64,000 nucleotides of DNA from Cerioporus squamosus. Lineage: Eukaryota > Basidiomycota > Agaricomycetes > Polyporales > Polyporaceae. Every line of letters starts with the position of its first letter. Position 1 is the stretch's first letter. Below, piece after piece: positions 22,028-34,100 of this stretch. The stretch is taken from positions 62,001 to 126,000 of the forward strand of contig JABYQS010000021.1 in assembly GCA_022592435.1 (NCBI GenBank), given 5' to 3'. A program made the position numbers and the translations under genes. The notes below the pieces were generated by a model. The model made no database searches, had not been told where the DNA came from, and was given only the letters and a program-made list of their open reading frames with translations.

Positions 22028-25000
22028 ATGCCTCGCGGGATCCCCAATGCCAAACGAGATGAATCAGCGCTGCGCTACACATCCTTCCATGTGCCCTTGG
22101 CGTACGTCCTGGACACTCGCTTGTTCGTACGCGATATGTAGTGGTTTTTGACAATATATATCCAGACCGAACCCAAAGCACGTTGGGTCGACGTATCTAA
22201 AGTCAGACTCGCAAACATTATGGGCGAGGAATGCCGTTCGTGCACACAGGACTCGGAACGTGCTGGATGAGACTGGTGCTGCCACTCCTACTGAGGTGCG
22301 TTGCAAGCTCTGTCTCACCACATCTCACCCTCACGCGTATGCAAGACTCGGAGAGGGGCGAAGGTATTGTCCTCCAGTCCGTTTCCCGTCTTCCTACGAA
22401 TAGGACGCGCCTCAGACGTCACGCCCCTCACCGTCCCAAATGTAATCGCGCGGAAACAGAACACTCCAGTATCCCCACAGAAGTATCTCCCCGGTATCTC
22501 GCGGCCACGCGAAGACAGGAGGAGGTCCAAGCCCTCTATAACGCCTCCGGCTGGAGATGAGTACGCCGTGAATTTAGCTTCAGATGATCCTGTACGTGGA
22601 CAGTGCTATGTCCCCATGAATGCAAGGAAAGTTGAGTGCGACATCAATCCAGTTCGACGCAAAGGTCGCTGCAATCACTGTCTCCCTACGTGACCGCATG
22701 CGCTTCTACAAGTTGCGTGTCACGACGAATGCCGCAGGAGTCGCGACAGCGTTTAATGAGCAGTTCAAGCCTGAGAAGATACCCGAGGCCAACGATCCAT
22801 ACCACGTCGACTGGATCACCTCCTCAGATGAGCCATACCTTGTGGGTGAGAAGGCTCTCCGCCTAGCGAACCCGGAAGATATGGGCTATGCCGTGAGGTG
22901 GCCTATCTATGGCGGGAACTTCAACACGCGCGATTACCCCTCACCTCAACTCATCCTCAGCGACATTGAGGCTATCCTGCGAGAGTCCTTGCGAATGAAG
23001 GACATCGAGCCTAGCATGTACAAGGTCAGTAATAGACCAGACTCGGTCCGGTTTCCGTCCTAATCGCTGTATGCAGGAATATTCGGTCGTCCTAGTCATC
23101 CCGGACTACTATGACCGCCTATATGTCGAAGGTCTATCAAGGCTGTTGCTCATCGACATGGGCTTCAAGCAGATTTGTGCTCAGCAAGTACTGACCTTCA
23201 CGAACATTTATCATATGTCGGCTGACGTTGTTCCACAGGAATCACTCGCCGCGACCTACGGAGCTGGAATATCTAATGCGTGCGTCGTCGACATGGGCGC
23301 AGTGAAGACGAGCATTGCCTGTGTCGATGACGGTCTGGTTATCGCTGATACGAGGTATGAAGTGTGCGGCGCATGGCGAGTAATGAATGGTCACTGAACT
23401 TAAGCTGCGACAGAATGGTGCTCAGCATGGGCGGGAACGATATCACCGAGTTCCTCTACGTCTTGTTGGAGAAGATAGGTTTCCCGTACAGCGACTGCGA
23501 CCTTGCTCGATCGTATGATTGGAATGTCATGGAGGAACTGAAGGCACGACTATGTACGTTGGCGGAGGTGAGTCGAACCAGCCGGTCTACGTATGATTCC
23601 TGCTCACCCCCAACGAAGGGCGACGTGGCACTTAACCTGTATGACTTCTCAGTGCGGCGACCCGGGAAGCAGACCGAGAAGTACGGTCTTCGCGCATATG
23701 ACGAGATCATCCTCGCCCCTATGGCAAGTACCTACCCTACTTTGTTGCCGTCCTCTTCCTCATACGCTCTTCTGCAGTGCCTCTTCGAGCCTCGTGTGAT
23801 TGAATTCGAGCAGAAGAGAGCTGGGATGCGGTTTCTGATGCGTGCACCAGACATGGGGGAGGAGATGGTTGAGCAAAGTGCCGACAAGTTCTCCGAGAGA
23901 TATGTGCGTCATCTCCCCCGCGACTGGCTTCGGCTTGCTGTATGCTCATCGCGTTGCAGACACAAGCCATGATGATCTCTACCCAACACCTCTTCCCGGT
24001 CTTGCCCCCGCCTATCACCCTCGACCACGCGCCGCCAATGGCTACCCCTCCGCTTCAGACTCCTGCGACGACAGAGGGACAATCCCTCGCTATAACTCCT
24101 CAACCGGCTGCGAGTGGTATGTGCGAACTTGTCGCGATGGCACGCTCTCTCACCCGTCTTCCGCCAGGTTCTGCCACAACCCCGGTAACACCTGTTGCTG
24201 AGGGGACTCCTGCACCTGCCAACGACTTGAAAGAAGTCAAAGATGAAGATGTTGAGATGGCGGACGCGACGTCCGCCGACAAGACTGACACTGGCGAGAA
24301 GGAGTCTGCGGAGCCAGGCAAGGAGAACGCTGAAGACGACAAGGGTTCGTCAGACAAGGGCAAGGGCAAGGAGGCAGACAAGCCCGTCGAGGTCATCGAT
24401 GTCGACGAGCTCGACCCCAAGGCGCTCGCCGCCCCCGCTGTACCAGCACAGGCACATCATCCCCCGATCCCGGTGTCCATGTCCTATGGCGCGTTCAACA
24501 TCGATGTCAGCTTCGAGGCAAGCAAGCTCCCGCTCGATGTCGCGATCTTCAACAGCGCGCGGGCGGCCGGAGGAGACGAGAAGATTCGGAAGTATCTCCA
24601 GGCGGTCCTGGTCATTGGCGGGACCGCACTGGTTCCTGGAATGGCGCATGCGCTCGAGAGCAGGTGTGGGCTGGACCTCTGGTAATCTGGTCGCTGGTGC
24701 ATATACTGAGTGATCGGTCCAGGCTGCAGGCTATTGCAACCCCGCTCGTGCCCAACATGGAGAAGGTCCAGATCATCCCGCCTCCCAAGGACGTCGACCC
24801 CCGTGTACTCGCTTGGAAGGGTGCCGCGGTACTGGGAAAAATGGACGGTGTCGCCGACCTCTGGGTGACCCCAGCAGACTGGGTGAGTGCCTGTTCTGTC
24901 ATGTCCGGGTTCCTGATCTTCCTCTCCGTCTTTCATCGTATATCCCCTCCGCTCGTACCCTAATCCCGGAGAGCATTTTCGACGCCAAGTCCATCTTCCC

Positions 25001-25135
25001 TCTTTTCTGCTCGGCTCTCCGCCGTCCCACACCTCCGGCGGCCTGTGTCTGTTCACATGTGCTGACGACATCTCTTTTCTTCCGCAGGAGATCTTCGGCA
25101 TGCGCGCCTTGAAGGAGCGGTGCTTCTACCTTTGA
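22028..25135 (+). CDS. ARP8: Actin-related protein Arp8 (INO80 chromatin-remodelling complex)
   Basis: Twelve exons give 781 residues in my model. The start MPRGIPNAKRDESALRYTSF leads into TYLKSDSQTLWARNA, an Arp8 N-terminal signature. FLRIGRASDVTPLTVPNVIA, HVDWITSSDEPYLVGEKAL, DIEAILRESL, VVLVIPDYYDRLYVEGL, ESLAATYGAGISNACVVDMG and MGGNDITEFLY follow the actin fold in order. An acidic, lysine-rich insertion (about residues 530-610) precedes VLVIGGTALVPGMAHALESR, DVDPRVLAWKGAAVLGKMDG and the terminal EIFGMRALKERCFYL. Such insertions are normal for Arp8. In INO80, Arp8 forms a module with Arp4 and actin that binds extranucleosomal DNA; the product is nuclear. Oddities: one intron (23724-23777) begins GC rather than GT, and the reading around 22346-22390 is anomalous (see findings). 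Confidence 0.93.
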
Positions 25136-26527
25136 GCATGCCCTTCTTGGTGCATGTGGCCCGGACGTTCACCGCTCGTGGCGCGTGCGTCCGACGAGGT
25201 GCCGTCCCGGTTCTTGGACGTCGATGATATGTTATGCGCGCGCCTGCGTGCGACTTGTGACTACTCAGAGCGCAATGACAAATGATGAACTTTGCATCTG
25301 CATTGGACCCGTCTGTGCGGTTTTGCCCCAGCGTCCAACGACGAGACATACAACCTCCGACGGTTGGCAGCGAGGATCATCGTCATTCCGGATGGCTGAG
25401 CCGGGATGGCGTCTGCACGATGGACCTGGTGTGCCTGGGCAACATGCAGACCTCAGGCCTCAGGTTCAGTGACTTGTTGGACATAAGTATTCAGGACGTG
25501 CGGAGAAGAGTGCCAGTTCACTAACATCCTGACATCCTGCAGAAATGCTGAGAAACTCAACTTCGAGTTCCACTAGATGTTCTGTTCCGCGATTCGCGCG
25601 GCATAGAGTTCGCCAACACAAGCGGGTGCGGCCTCGAAACGAGAGGGTCTAGGACATGCGGACATAATGATACACGAGGGGCGTATCCTGCAAGACTCCT
25701 GTGCGAGTATGGTCCTTAGAGACTGCAAGGTATGGAAGGATGGTTCCAGCTCGCAAGTGCGCTCGTTATCCGCTGTCCCCGCTGCATGGGAATGCAGGTG
25801 TGGCCATGCGTCATGAGGCCATCTATCGCAGCCGGTATCGATCGGTGCTTGCGCGAGACGCATACATGCGGACGTCCTGAGCTGTCCTTGGATCTCGGAG
25901 AACAGAGGCTCAGAACGGGGTATTGATGCGCGCGGTTCCTCGAGGCCCTGAATTGTATTGTCGTCAAGGCGTGGTCATGGTCGTGAATAAGGTTGAATCG
26001 GATGAACCACCCATACGGTACGGGGACCGGGGGTGGACATGCAGCGGAAGATGCTTCGAAGCTTCGAAGGACAGCAAGGCACGGCAACGCAGCAGTTGCA
26101 TGCGCATGGCAAGAGGTCTTCTCATGGTTCATGCGATCGGACAGATGGACAGCATCCGGACAGGTGGATGGCAAGAAGTCAATGATGCAATGAGGATGCG
26201 CGCGAGGAGTGGTCTACAGAACATGCGGCAGAAGACGGCAAGATGAGGAGAGGGCTATGGACGAGTGTATTTAGCTATACAAGGGATGCAAGGGAGTTAA
26301 GACGAGACGCTACATATCACAAGGCCGATGTGCAGGGAGAGAGAAGGGGGATACTAAACAGCTGATCGAAAATGAGGCGTGAATGCGACATGGATCGAAG
26401 AGGTTGCAGCCCAGAACATTATCATGTACAGTAGGCGATTGCGTTGAAGGGCTGGGGGACAAATGCGTGATGTATGCGACACAAGGCAAGGACGTTCAAA
26501 CGAAAAGCAGCGGCGAACCACGGTGGA
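25136..26527. other. Convergent intergenic region between ARP8 and RING gene
   Basis: About 1.4 kb between two gene 3' ends. Scattered short frames without family resemblance. Expected to hold both 3' UTRs; nothing else was recognised. Confidence 0.45.
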
Positions 26528-28109
26528 CTAAGCAGCTTTCAGACGGTCCTTCAGGCTGATGAAATCCACCGCTTTGTATTGACTCCAGTTGTCGAATAAG
26601 AGAGTCATCTGGGTCTTCCCGTTCCTGTCAGGGTCGGAAACGGGAATGCGGCAAGTGACATGGATAATCAGTGTATACTCATGATGGCAGAGCCATTGTA
26701 CTCACCTCTCTCGCTGCTCCCACTCGTTCCTGGATGCCTTCCCTTCGCCCCACGCGAGGACTTGCTCGTCAACCTCTCCGTGCCAGTAAATTCCGTGATG
26801 CGATTCCCCACCGCTGTACGACGCAGTCGGCTTGGCCTTCGAGTCAGCCGCATCTTGCAGGACCGCAAGGTGAGACCTAATAACCGTATCCGCAAGACGA
26901 TCGGGGACAAAGGGGAAGGTGCAGATGTTGCGAGGCGTAGCTTCTGGGGTGTATGGCAGCGTCGCGCGGCAGAGCGGGCACTCAAGCGCTTCGTGCCAGT
27001 AGCCGCAGCTTCGATGGACCGCCGTAAAGGCCCACTTGAGGATGCATATGGCACAAAATGCGTGTCCGCAGCGTCCGTTGTTCAACGAATATGGGTTGGC
27101 CCTATCATGTGGATGCGATGGTGAGCTTGAATGAGCGCATACAGCGACAGGTAGGCATACGTACATGATCTCAAAACAGCTGACCACGGGCAGGACGGTA
27201 AGTGATGTATGTAGGAAGACAAAGAAGGTCGTGAACGTACAGCGAACATTGGAATTGATCCTCCAGGTGCGAAAGTAGCCACTGCAAGTTTGCACTGGGG
27301 TATTTACTGGCAGGTGAGACCTTCATCGACGCCGTCTTCTCGACCAACATGTCCCGCTCGTCAGTCAAGACTTTCGCTTTCGCCTCCCAGTCTCGTTCAG
27401 CCTGCTTGAACCGCGCCATCGAAATCTTCATCTTCCGGTTCAACTTGTCGATCTTCACCTGCAGTTGCTTGTTCGTGCTCTCCTGTTCCTCGCGAATCTG
27501 AACGGCAAGCTCACGCCTCCTCATGACATCCTCCCTCTCACTCAGGGCACTCTCGCGCTCGTGTAGCGCGCGAATCTCCGCATCAGCTATGGCTATGGGA
27601 GTTGTCCGCTTGCGCTTGAGCGGAGGGACGGCTGTTTCCTCGTTCAAGGCATCGGCGGTCCTCTTTCTCGAAGGGTAGCGGACTTGGACAGTGGATGTTG
27701 TTCGGGACAACCGGGAGCTGGTTCTGGGTACCTCGACGGACATGACGACGGTGGTGGCACGACGAGATCGTGTTGCGGGTGTAATGGATGCATCACGAAG
27801 ATGAGATACCTCTGTTCCCTGGCCCTCTCCCTCCAAACGCGTTGTAGACGAGGACGCTGTGACCTGCGCACGACTGGCCACTTGCGACGCCTTGGTCGCG
27901 CTCTCCTTTGCCTGGAGGACTTCCACCGCTCTCAGACCGCGTTCTATGGACCATGTTTAGCACAGCGTACCTTTCTTTGCCCTTGGAAGCGAGCCACTCG
28001 CTTTGTGGCTTGCAGCGGGTGTGGCATGACGGTTTCGTGAATAACTCGACTTCTTCTTGTCTCTCGACCTGGTCGCTGGGAACGACGAGGAGCGCGTCGA
28101 TACTGGCAT
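26528..28109 (-). CDS. Coiled-coil RING finger protein (putative E3 ubiquitin ligase)
   Basis: The start at 28109 (MPVSTRSSSF) lies in a first exon joined by a 27-nt intron to the long second exon (KERGLRAVEVLQAKESAT). A basic, serine/arginine-rich N-terminus is followed by a coiled coil at about residues 150-260 (EREDVMRRRELAVQIREEQE and onward). The RING is assembled across two introns: CSLCFEIM, then NNGRCGHAFCAICILKW, then ECPLCRATL, giving the C3HC4 cysteine/histidine spacing. The C-terminus ends SLKDRLKAA after a last short exon. RING plus coiled coil suggests a substrate-binding E3 ligase that recruits an E2 enzyme; the target is unknown. PSRKRT and PLKRKR are possible nuclear localisation signals. 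The very short first intron is the weakest part of the model. Confidence 0.82.
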
Positions 28110-31100
28110 CGTGCAAATGGGTCAATGCAATGGCGATCAATGGGAAGGGGAAGAATGGATGTCGATGTTGACGACGGGACCCAGCGGCCCAATCGCCCAT
28201 TGCAGCAGAGGGCAAGTCTCCCGATTGGGTCGGCCGCTCGTGTGACGGAGTCATGTGACCGTACTACGGAGATCACGCTGAGGCTCGCGTCACTGCCAGA
28301 GTTGGTTTGTTCTCCTCCTCCACCAGCCACCACCACGCCGGAGTCTACAAGCACGTCTCGCTCTTTGAACTCGCAGAGAAGGATGCGCGGAGATTGCTCA
28401 GGGAAACCAGCGAAGTCGACATACTGCGCCTACAGCCAAGGAATTGCTAGAGAATCGAGTTCAAGTCGAGTATGAAGTACTTTCGTCAGGTGCGAGTCAT
28501 CAGGCTGGTTGTTGTTGTTTCTCGATGACGGACCTCATGATAGAGCATTGCACTGCGATAACCGCAGTCAAAGGTTTTTTTTGCGGACAGGGGCTAGGTA
28601 CACAACATAGTGCCTGACAATGACATGACCTTCAGTCTCTAAGTACGTCTGACTCTCCAGGCTTTTTAAGCTTCAGAGACCGCACCGATAACGGACATCG
28701 TCGGGACATCATCGTCACGACACTGATGACGAGACTTACGGGTAGTACTACTATTCGTGCCTGAATACCGCCAGATATCGTATTGCTCCTGTCTCTCCGG
28801 CAGCGCTGCTCAGGCACATCTGTTCTGATTTCTTGACCAGAGACCTACTAAGTAAGTTATCTTCACTCCTCATCTCGCCCTCGTCCTCCGAGTTCATGAT
28901 CGTCTATTGAAGCTCTTCTGCAGCAACACGACCAGAGCGACGGCCACTGAGGCGCCTCACGCGAACATGGCATCGCGCGACATCTTGTCCTTGGGCTGTT
29001 TGGAGAAGGGTGCGCTCTGCGTGCCTGGTTTACAGGACGAATCGCCATGCCGCTCGACGCCCAAAAGACTGTGTCCCCGTTCAGGAACCAGGACGCGCGG
29101 TCTCCGACGGCCGCCGTGGCTCGAGCGCACAACTCTTAGCAGGTCCGTCACCGGATGCGTCCGAGCCTCCTACAAGTTCAGTTCAAGGACATACACGATG
29201 CGCTCTAGATAGTGCAGTCGACCTGGGTCCAAGGAAAGTTGGCTTGACATGACCGTACAATTGCATTTAGAACGATGCTCGGCATTTCCCTACTTCCCGC
29301 GTTTGGCCGAAGCCACGATATCCCACAGCCAACGCCACTTCAAGTAGAGTACGTGATGCACTATTCCGGGTGGGTAAGGCTTTATGGGAAGCTTGCCTTA
29401 CGGAAGGAGCTTGTATATCAATCGGGTGGCTATCTGCTCGGTAAGCCCGCAGACCCACGAACCTTCAAGCTGTCGCTGTGTGCCACTGTGTGGGACGTGC
29501 TTTCACACAGGCTTCAAGCTCAGTACCTTCTGCGGCCACCCTACATCCGAATGGGCCTGCGCAACCCCAAACTCCTTTCTGCTTCTATGCGCGACGTGGG
29601 GATACTCAGAGTTCGTTTCCATGGCCATTGCCTCGTTGCTGCTTCCTCGGAGGTGAGCATTGCCTGTGCGCTCCTGATATCGACGATCTCACAGAATTGT
29701 CCGTAATGCTCATGTTCGCAGACAAGCTCAAGCATGCCACTCGGCTTCAGCTGCCGGTCGGGGCGATAGCCTCCACTGCGCAGTCATGCCTTGAAATGCT
29801 GGGATTTCCATCGCGCCGAGTGGGGACATCTGGAATTGAGTTCAAGCACCATATCTGATTCAGCCCATCACAGTGCCGTGCTCGGCTGAAGTCACGACGG
29901 TGGGCTTCCACGGCGCCCAGTGGCCCCATACACATTGGCGACTGAATAATCAGCGTCTCGAATGGTTGTACGCACGATTGACGGTTAGTGCCAAGGTTTT
30001 TCCACCCTGTCAGTCATGTCGCGCTGAACACGCAGCATTTGTGCTGTGACAGCGGCCCCCGGCGAGCCTTCCATGGCCATGGCGTAAGTCACATCGCCGG
30101 TAGCCCGTCGAGGTTATGTGTTTGTGCCCTACGCTGAGGACCGTATGTCAGCGCGCCTCCCTGTGGCAATACACACGCCGTCCTCATCCGATAGGTCGTT
30201 AGTGGAAAGTTCCTGTGGCACGAAGTGCGGTACGGGCTAAGGCGGCAGCTTCATCAGGAATTCCGCCACTCATTCTATGCCAGAATACCATAGGCGTTAG
30301 TTCACGACGGCACACGGTATTGACGTACAATATGGAAGTGCCAAGCGCCTGGCGGGGCCGAACCCAAGTTCCTGGAAGCACGAACCCTCGAAGATTTGCC
30401 CATGCAACAGCCCCATGTAGTCAACAGAAGCGTACGCGTCCCGCCCAGGCTCAAGACCGTCATATCCCCGCTGCTCTTTCAGGCTCTTTCCCATCGGAGG
30501 TTGCTGCTTCGATTGGTTCGCGACGGCTGGCGGGTTCGTCTCTCGGTTGCTCACCTGGTACAAAGCCTCTCGAGCCGAAGCCTCGGCCCGCCGAAACCAT
30601 GAGGAATGTATGTCCCCTGTCACATCGGTGCCGACGTTCCGCTGAGTTGATACTGTTTTCGCAGGATGAGAGGAGTTCGACATATCCTTGCGTTGTAGGA
30701 GCCATAATTCTTGCGACATCCCGAATAGAACATGGATATTCCGAAACACACGCAACTTTATATCACCAGTTCAATGTCAGTGCGAGTTCCTTCTGCCGAC
30801 CGCTCAGCAGTCAACCACACATCCACGAAACACCGATGTGTCCGGCATTGTAGGCCGGTGCTCAGGTGAGCGATGTGCGCAGTCCTGTGAATTGTCTTGG
30901 GATATCACAGTTCACACAGATAAGTAGACGAGAGCCTGAGGCCAAGGGCCAGGGTGACAGACAGCTTTGTGCGTTTCCCTCACTGTCCAATCCATGCAGC
31001 TTGCATTCCTCCACACGATGTGAAATATCCGGATGCGCCAGCATGGCCGTGCCCTCGGATCAATCCTCTGACCGCGTAACGTCCAACCCGTCATTATAGC

Positions 31101-34100
31101 GGCCGATTCACCACAGGACCCTTCAGCCTCAGCCTGTAACCTGCAACTAGACATTCCTCCCAACTTTTCCTCACTCATTTTACGTACTTGTGTCCATAGC
31201 GGACGTACCCTAACACGTGCGGACGCTCTCGCCGTCAGGAACGACAGTTGGACAGCCCTCCCCAACGGCTCTCCTCTAGGCCAGCTCAATGCGCGACATA
31301 CGCGGGGTCATGCGTCCTCCGCTGGGGCCCACACGCGCCTGCGCAGAAGTTCCGGATCAGGTATGTCGCCGTCATTCGATTCCGACTGGTGCTTCCGTGA
31401 CATAGAATACGCTGCTGAACCGCCAGTACTAGTGAACCGCCCCAACCCCTTGGCGCGATGTCGCTTCTTGACGCCCTGCATGGCGTGCGATGTTCTCGAC
31501 GTGGTTCTTTTTACCCACAGCACCTCAGCGCCGTAGCGCGGTCTGTCGGACTACGACGCGCACCTATTCCGGTCTTCTGGACCCACCTACGTACACCCAC
31601 TGTGCCTGCAGCAGTGTGAAGAACTCGCCGATGCGCCCCCGCGAAGTGTCCAACAGTTCAAGATTCACTTGGAAGTTCTCAGACCGCAGGCATTGGCGCG
31701 AGTCGGGCACGTATCGCGCGTGTTCATACTAGGTCCGAGTCGTTTAGCTCCGGTATGTCGTATCTATTGCGATAGACGCAGCAGCTTCGCCTGAAAACAT
31801 CCTAGGGTTGGTATTCACGGTCCGGGATCAGTCGGGCTGCGCAGACCTCGGCGAGTCGCCGCTATCACTGGACGAATGGTCATCGGGTGAGTTGCTGATA
31901 ACTCTCAACTCGGCGATCTGCTGGCTTGTTTGTTCCCGACGTTGTTGGACTCAGATGGACTGCTTCCATCGCCTTGAACATTGCAGGTCACCGCGTTCGA
32001 TTAACTTGTGAGATAATGGTAGGGTGCGTTCCTTGTTCCGACTACCTCTTTGTCTCTGACGACGTCAATCACTCGATCTCGCACATGATAGGTCCCGACT
32101 GAGGCAGGAGGTCATTCGGTAGCGATACCAGGAGCACAATCGACATGGTCACTTCGACTCCTTGGACGTCAGCACCGCTGTTGACACTTCAGACATCATC
32201 CGGACAGTTGCTCATAAGGTGAGCACAGGTATGTGGATCATCATTGCGTCTACAGAACACCATGCTCGACTCGAGCCGTCACAGTTGCATCGGGAGCCTG
32301 CCTGACCAGAGGCGCGGTCGCGCGGTACAGCGTCTGAGACACACCGCAACATCGTTTTCCTGACATCTGGCCGACACGTTGCATGGTCCAGGTTTACCCA
32401 CACGCCGTCAACGTAACAGTTCCGGGATTCGTGCATAGCGTAGGGCCTACTTCGGACGTTAGACAGTTTGCCCTGTTGCTTTGCGGAGTCCATGCTGAGC
32501 TCACGATGGAAGCATTCACTGCTATGTCTTCACTTCCAGCCTCGACGTGCGGTGCGGCGCCATGTATTGGGCGAAGGCGGGTTCCGCCGCTCGGTGTCCA
32601 TACTTCCAATCCCGCCAACTGTCACTGCGAGGTTGCAGAGCAGGCGTCACTGGACGACCGTTTGGATGCCGAACATGCGGCAGTTGGACGGCCTTGAGAG
32701 TCTAAGAGAGGTCCGCCGCGCCGCCCAGTGTTCTCAAACAATCGATCGTACTGGGTGACGGTGGTCCGACCGCGCCTTACTCGCAGACTGTAGGCAATGA
32801 GATATGCACGTTATATTCCCCACACCATGCGCAGCATTTGCAGGGTATATGCAACATGGGATCTTCGCAGTGATGCACCCGCCAAATAACATTTTGTCAG
32901 CGCGACGTGACACGCCGTGGCAGATGCGTCCTGCGCGCCGCCGCCGAGGCATGTTTCGTCCGTCTTGCCCAGCGACCCTTGCACAGTCGTTCCACGTCAG
33001 GCATACGCGAGGAGTGTACGTACGACTTGAGTACAGAACATGACGGCCCGACGTATCTGACCATATGTGGCGATTTGGCGGCCATCACCCGTGCTCAGCG
33101 CATCGCGTCCGAACACAAGGAAAGCAAGCGCGCTGCTGTACCCTGCATGTCCCGCTCTTCTCCCGTGTTCGTGCTACGGTATTCAATCTTAACGTCTGTT
33201 CGTGTTACAGACACGCACCTTACGTATGGTGGTCCCCACATAGCGCATTCTCGTTGGACGTGGCCGCCTTGTTCGTCTGATATCAGTGTCATTGCATCCG
33301 CCATCTCATCGGCTCTTGCGACGCGCGAGCTTCCTCGTTGAGGAATGCCGACCCCGAGGGCACCGCAGACCGCGTAACTCCCGACGTGTTATGCGATGCC
33401 GGTCGGTGAATAAAACACGCATACTTATCAGGGGGTACATAGCAGGCCCCGAGTCGGACTCGGCAGCGCGTGCTCGTCGCGTACCGCCCCCAACTCGGCG
33501 TCCTGACCGTCTCGCGTTGTGCCAGGTCTTGAAGTTCTTCGGGGGCCTCGCTGCACGTTACTCATGTTGCTTACGGGTATGTGTGTCAGGTCGGAGCCAT
33601 GTCATGACGACCTTTCAAATTTCGAACCCCCTCGAGTCGCGACGCGGTCCCTGGACGCGAACTTCGAAACATCTTGCAGGAAGATCAGACGTCCTGCAAT
33701 CCACAGGGACACGGCCAAGACCGAAGTGTTTCGAGAACAAGGACGCACAAGCCTCCTGGCTCCAGGCTCTCTTGCAGCCTCCCACATGGACATGATGCTC
33801 GTACCTCGAATCTTCTCCAGTTTGGCTGGGCGACACACTGGAGTGTATGGATTGTATAGACTGCCACGCGACTTGCCACCGCGCCCCAGCCGTACCCGCG
33901 AGCGCTGAGTCTGACCAGCGCGATGATATCTGCGTCGTGATCTGTGGCCTCGCTTGCGGGCACCCGAGGACCATCCGATTCGCGACCCGCAAGCGGGCCA
34001 CGCCACGCGCCCGCCCGCGATCATCCATCGGTCGGGGATCGCGAAACGTGGGACGTCCCCTCCGGCCTGGCAGAACGTTCCTCCAGAGCCGGGAGGCACA

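Noticed and set aside
28240..28450. Plus-strand reading VYKHVSLFELAEKDARRLL
   Set aside because: The frame has no start codon after an upstream stop and ends quickly; no convincing splice sites connect it to another exon.
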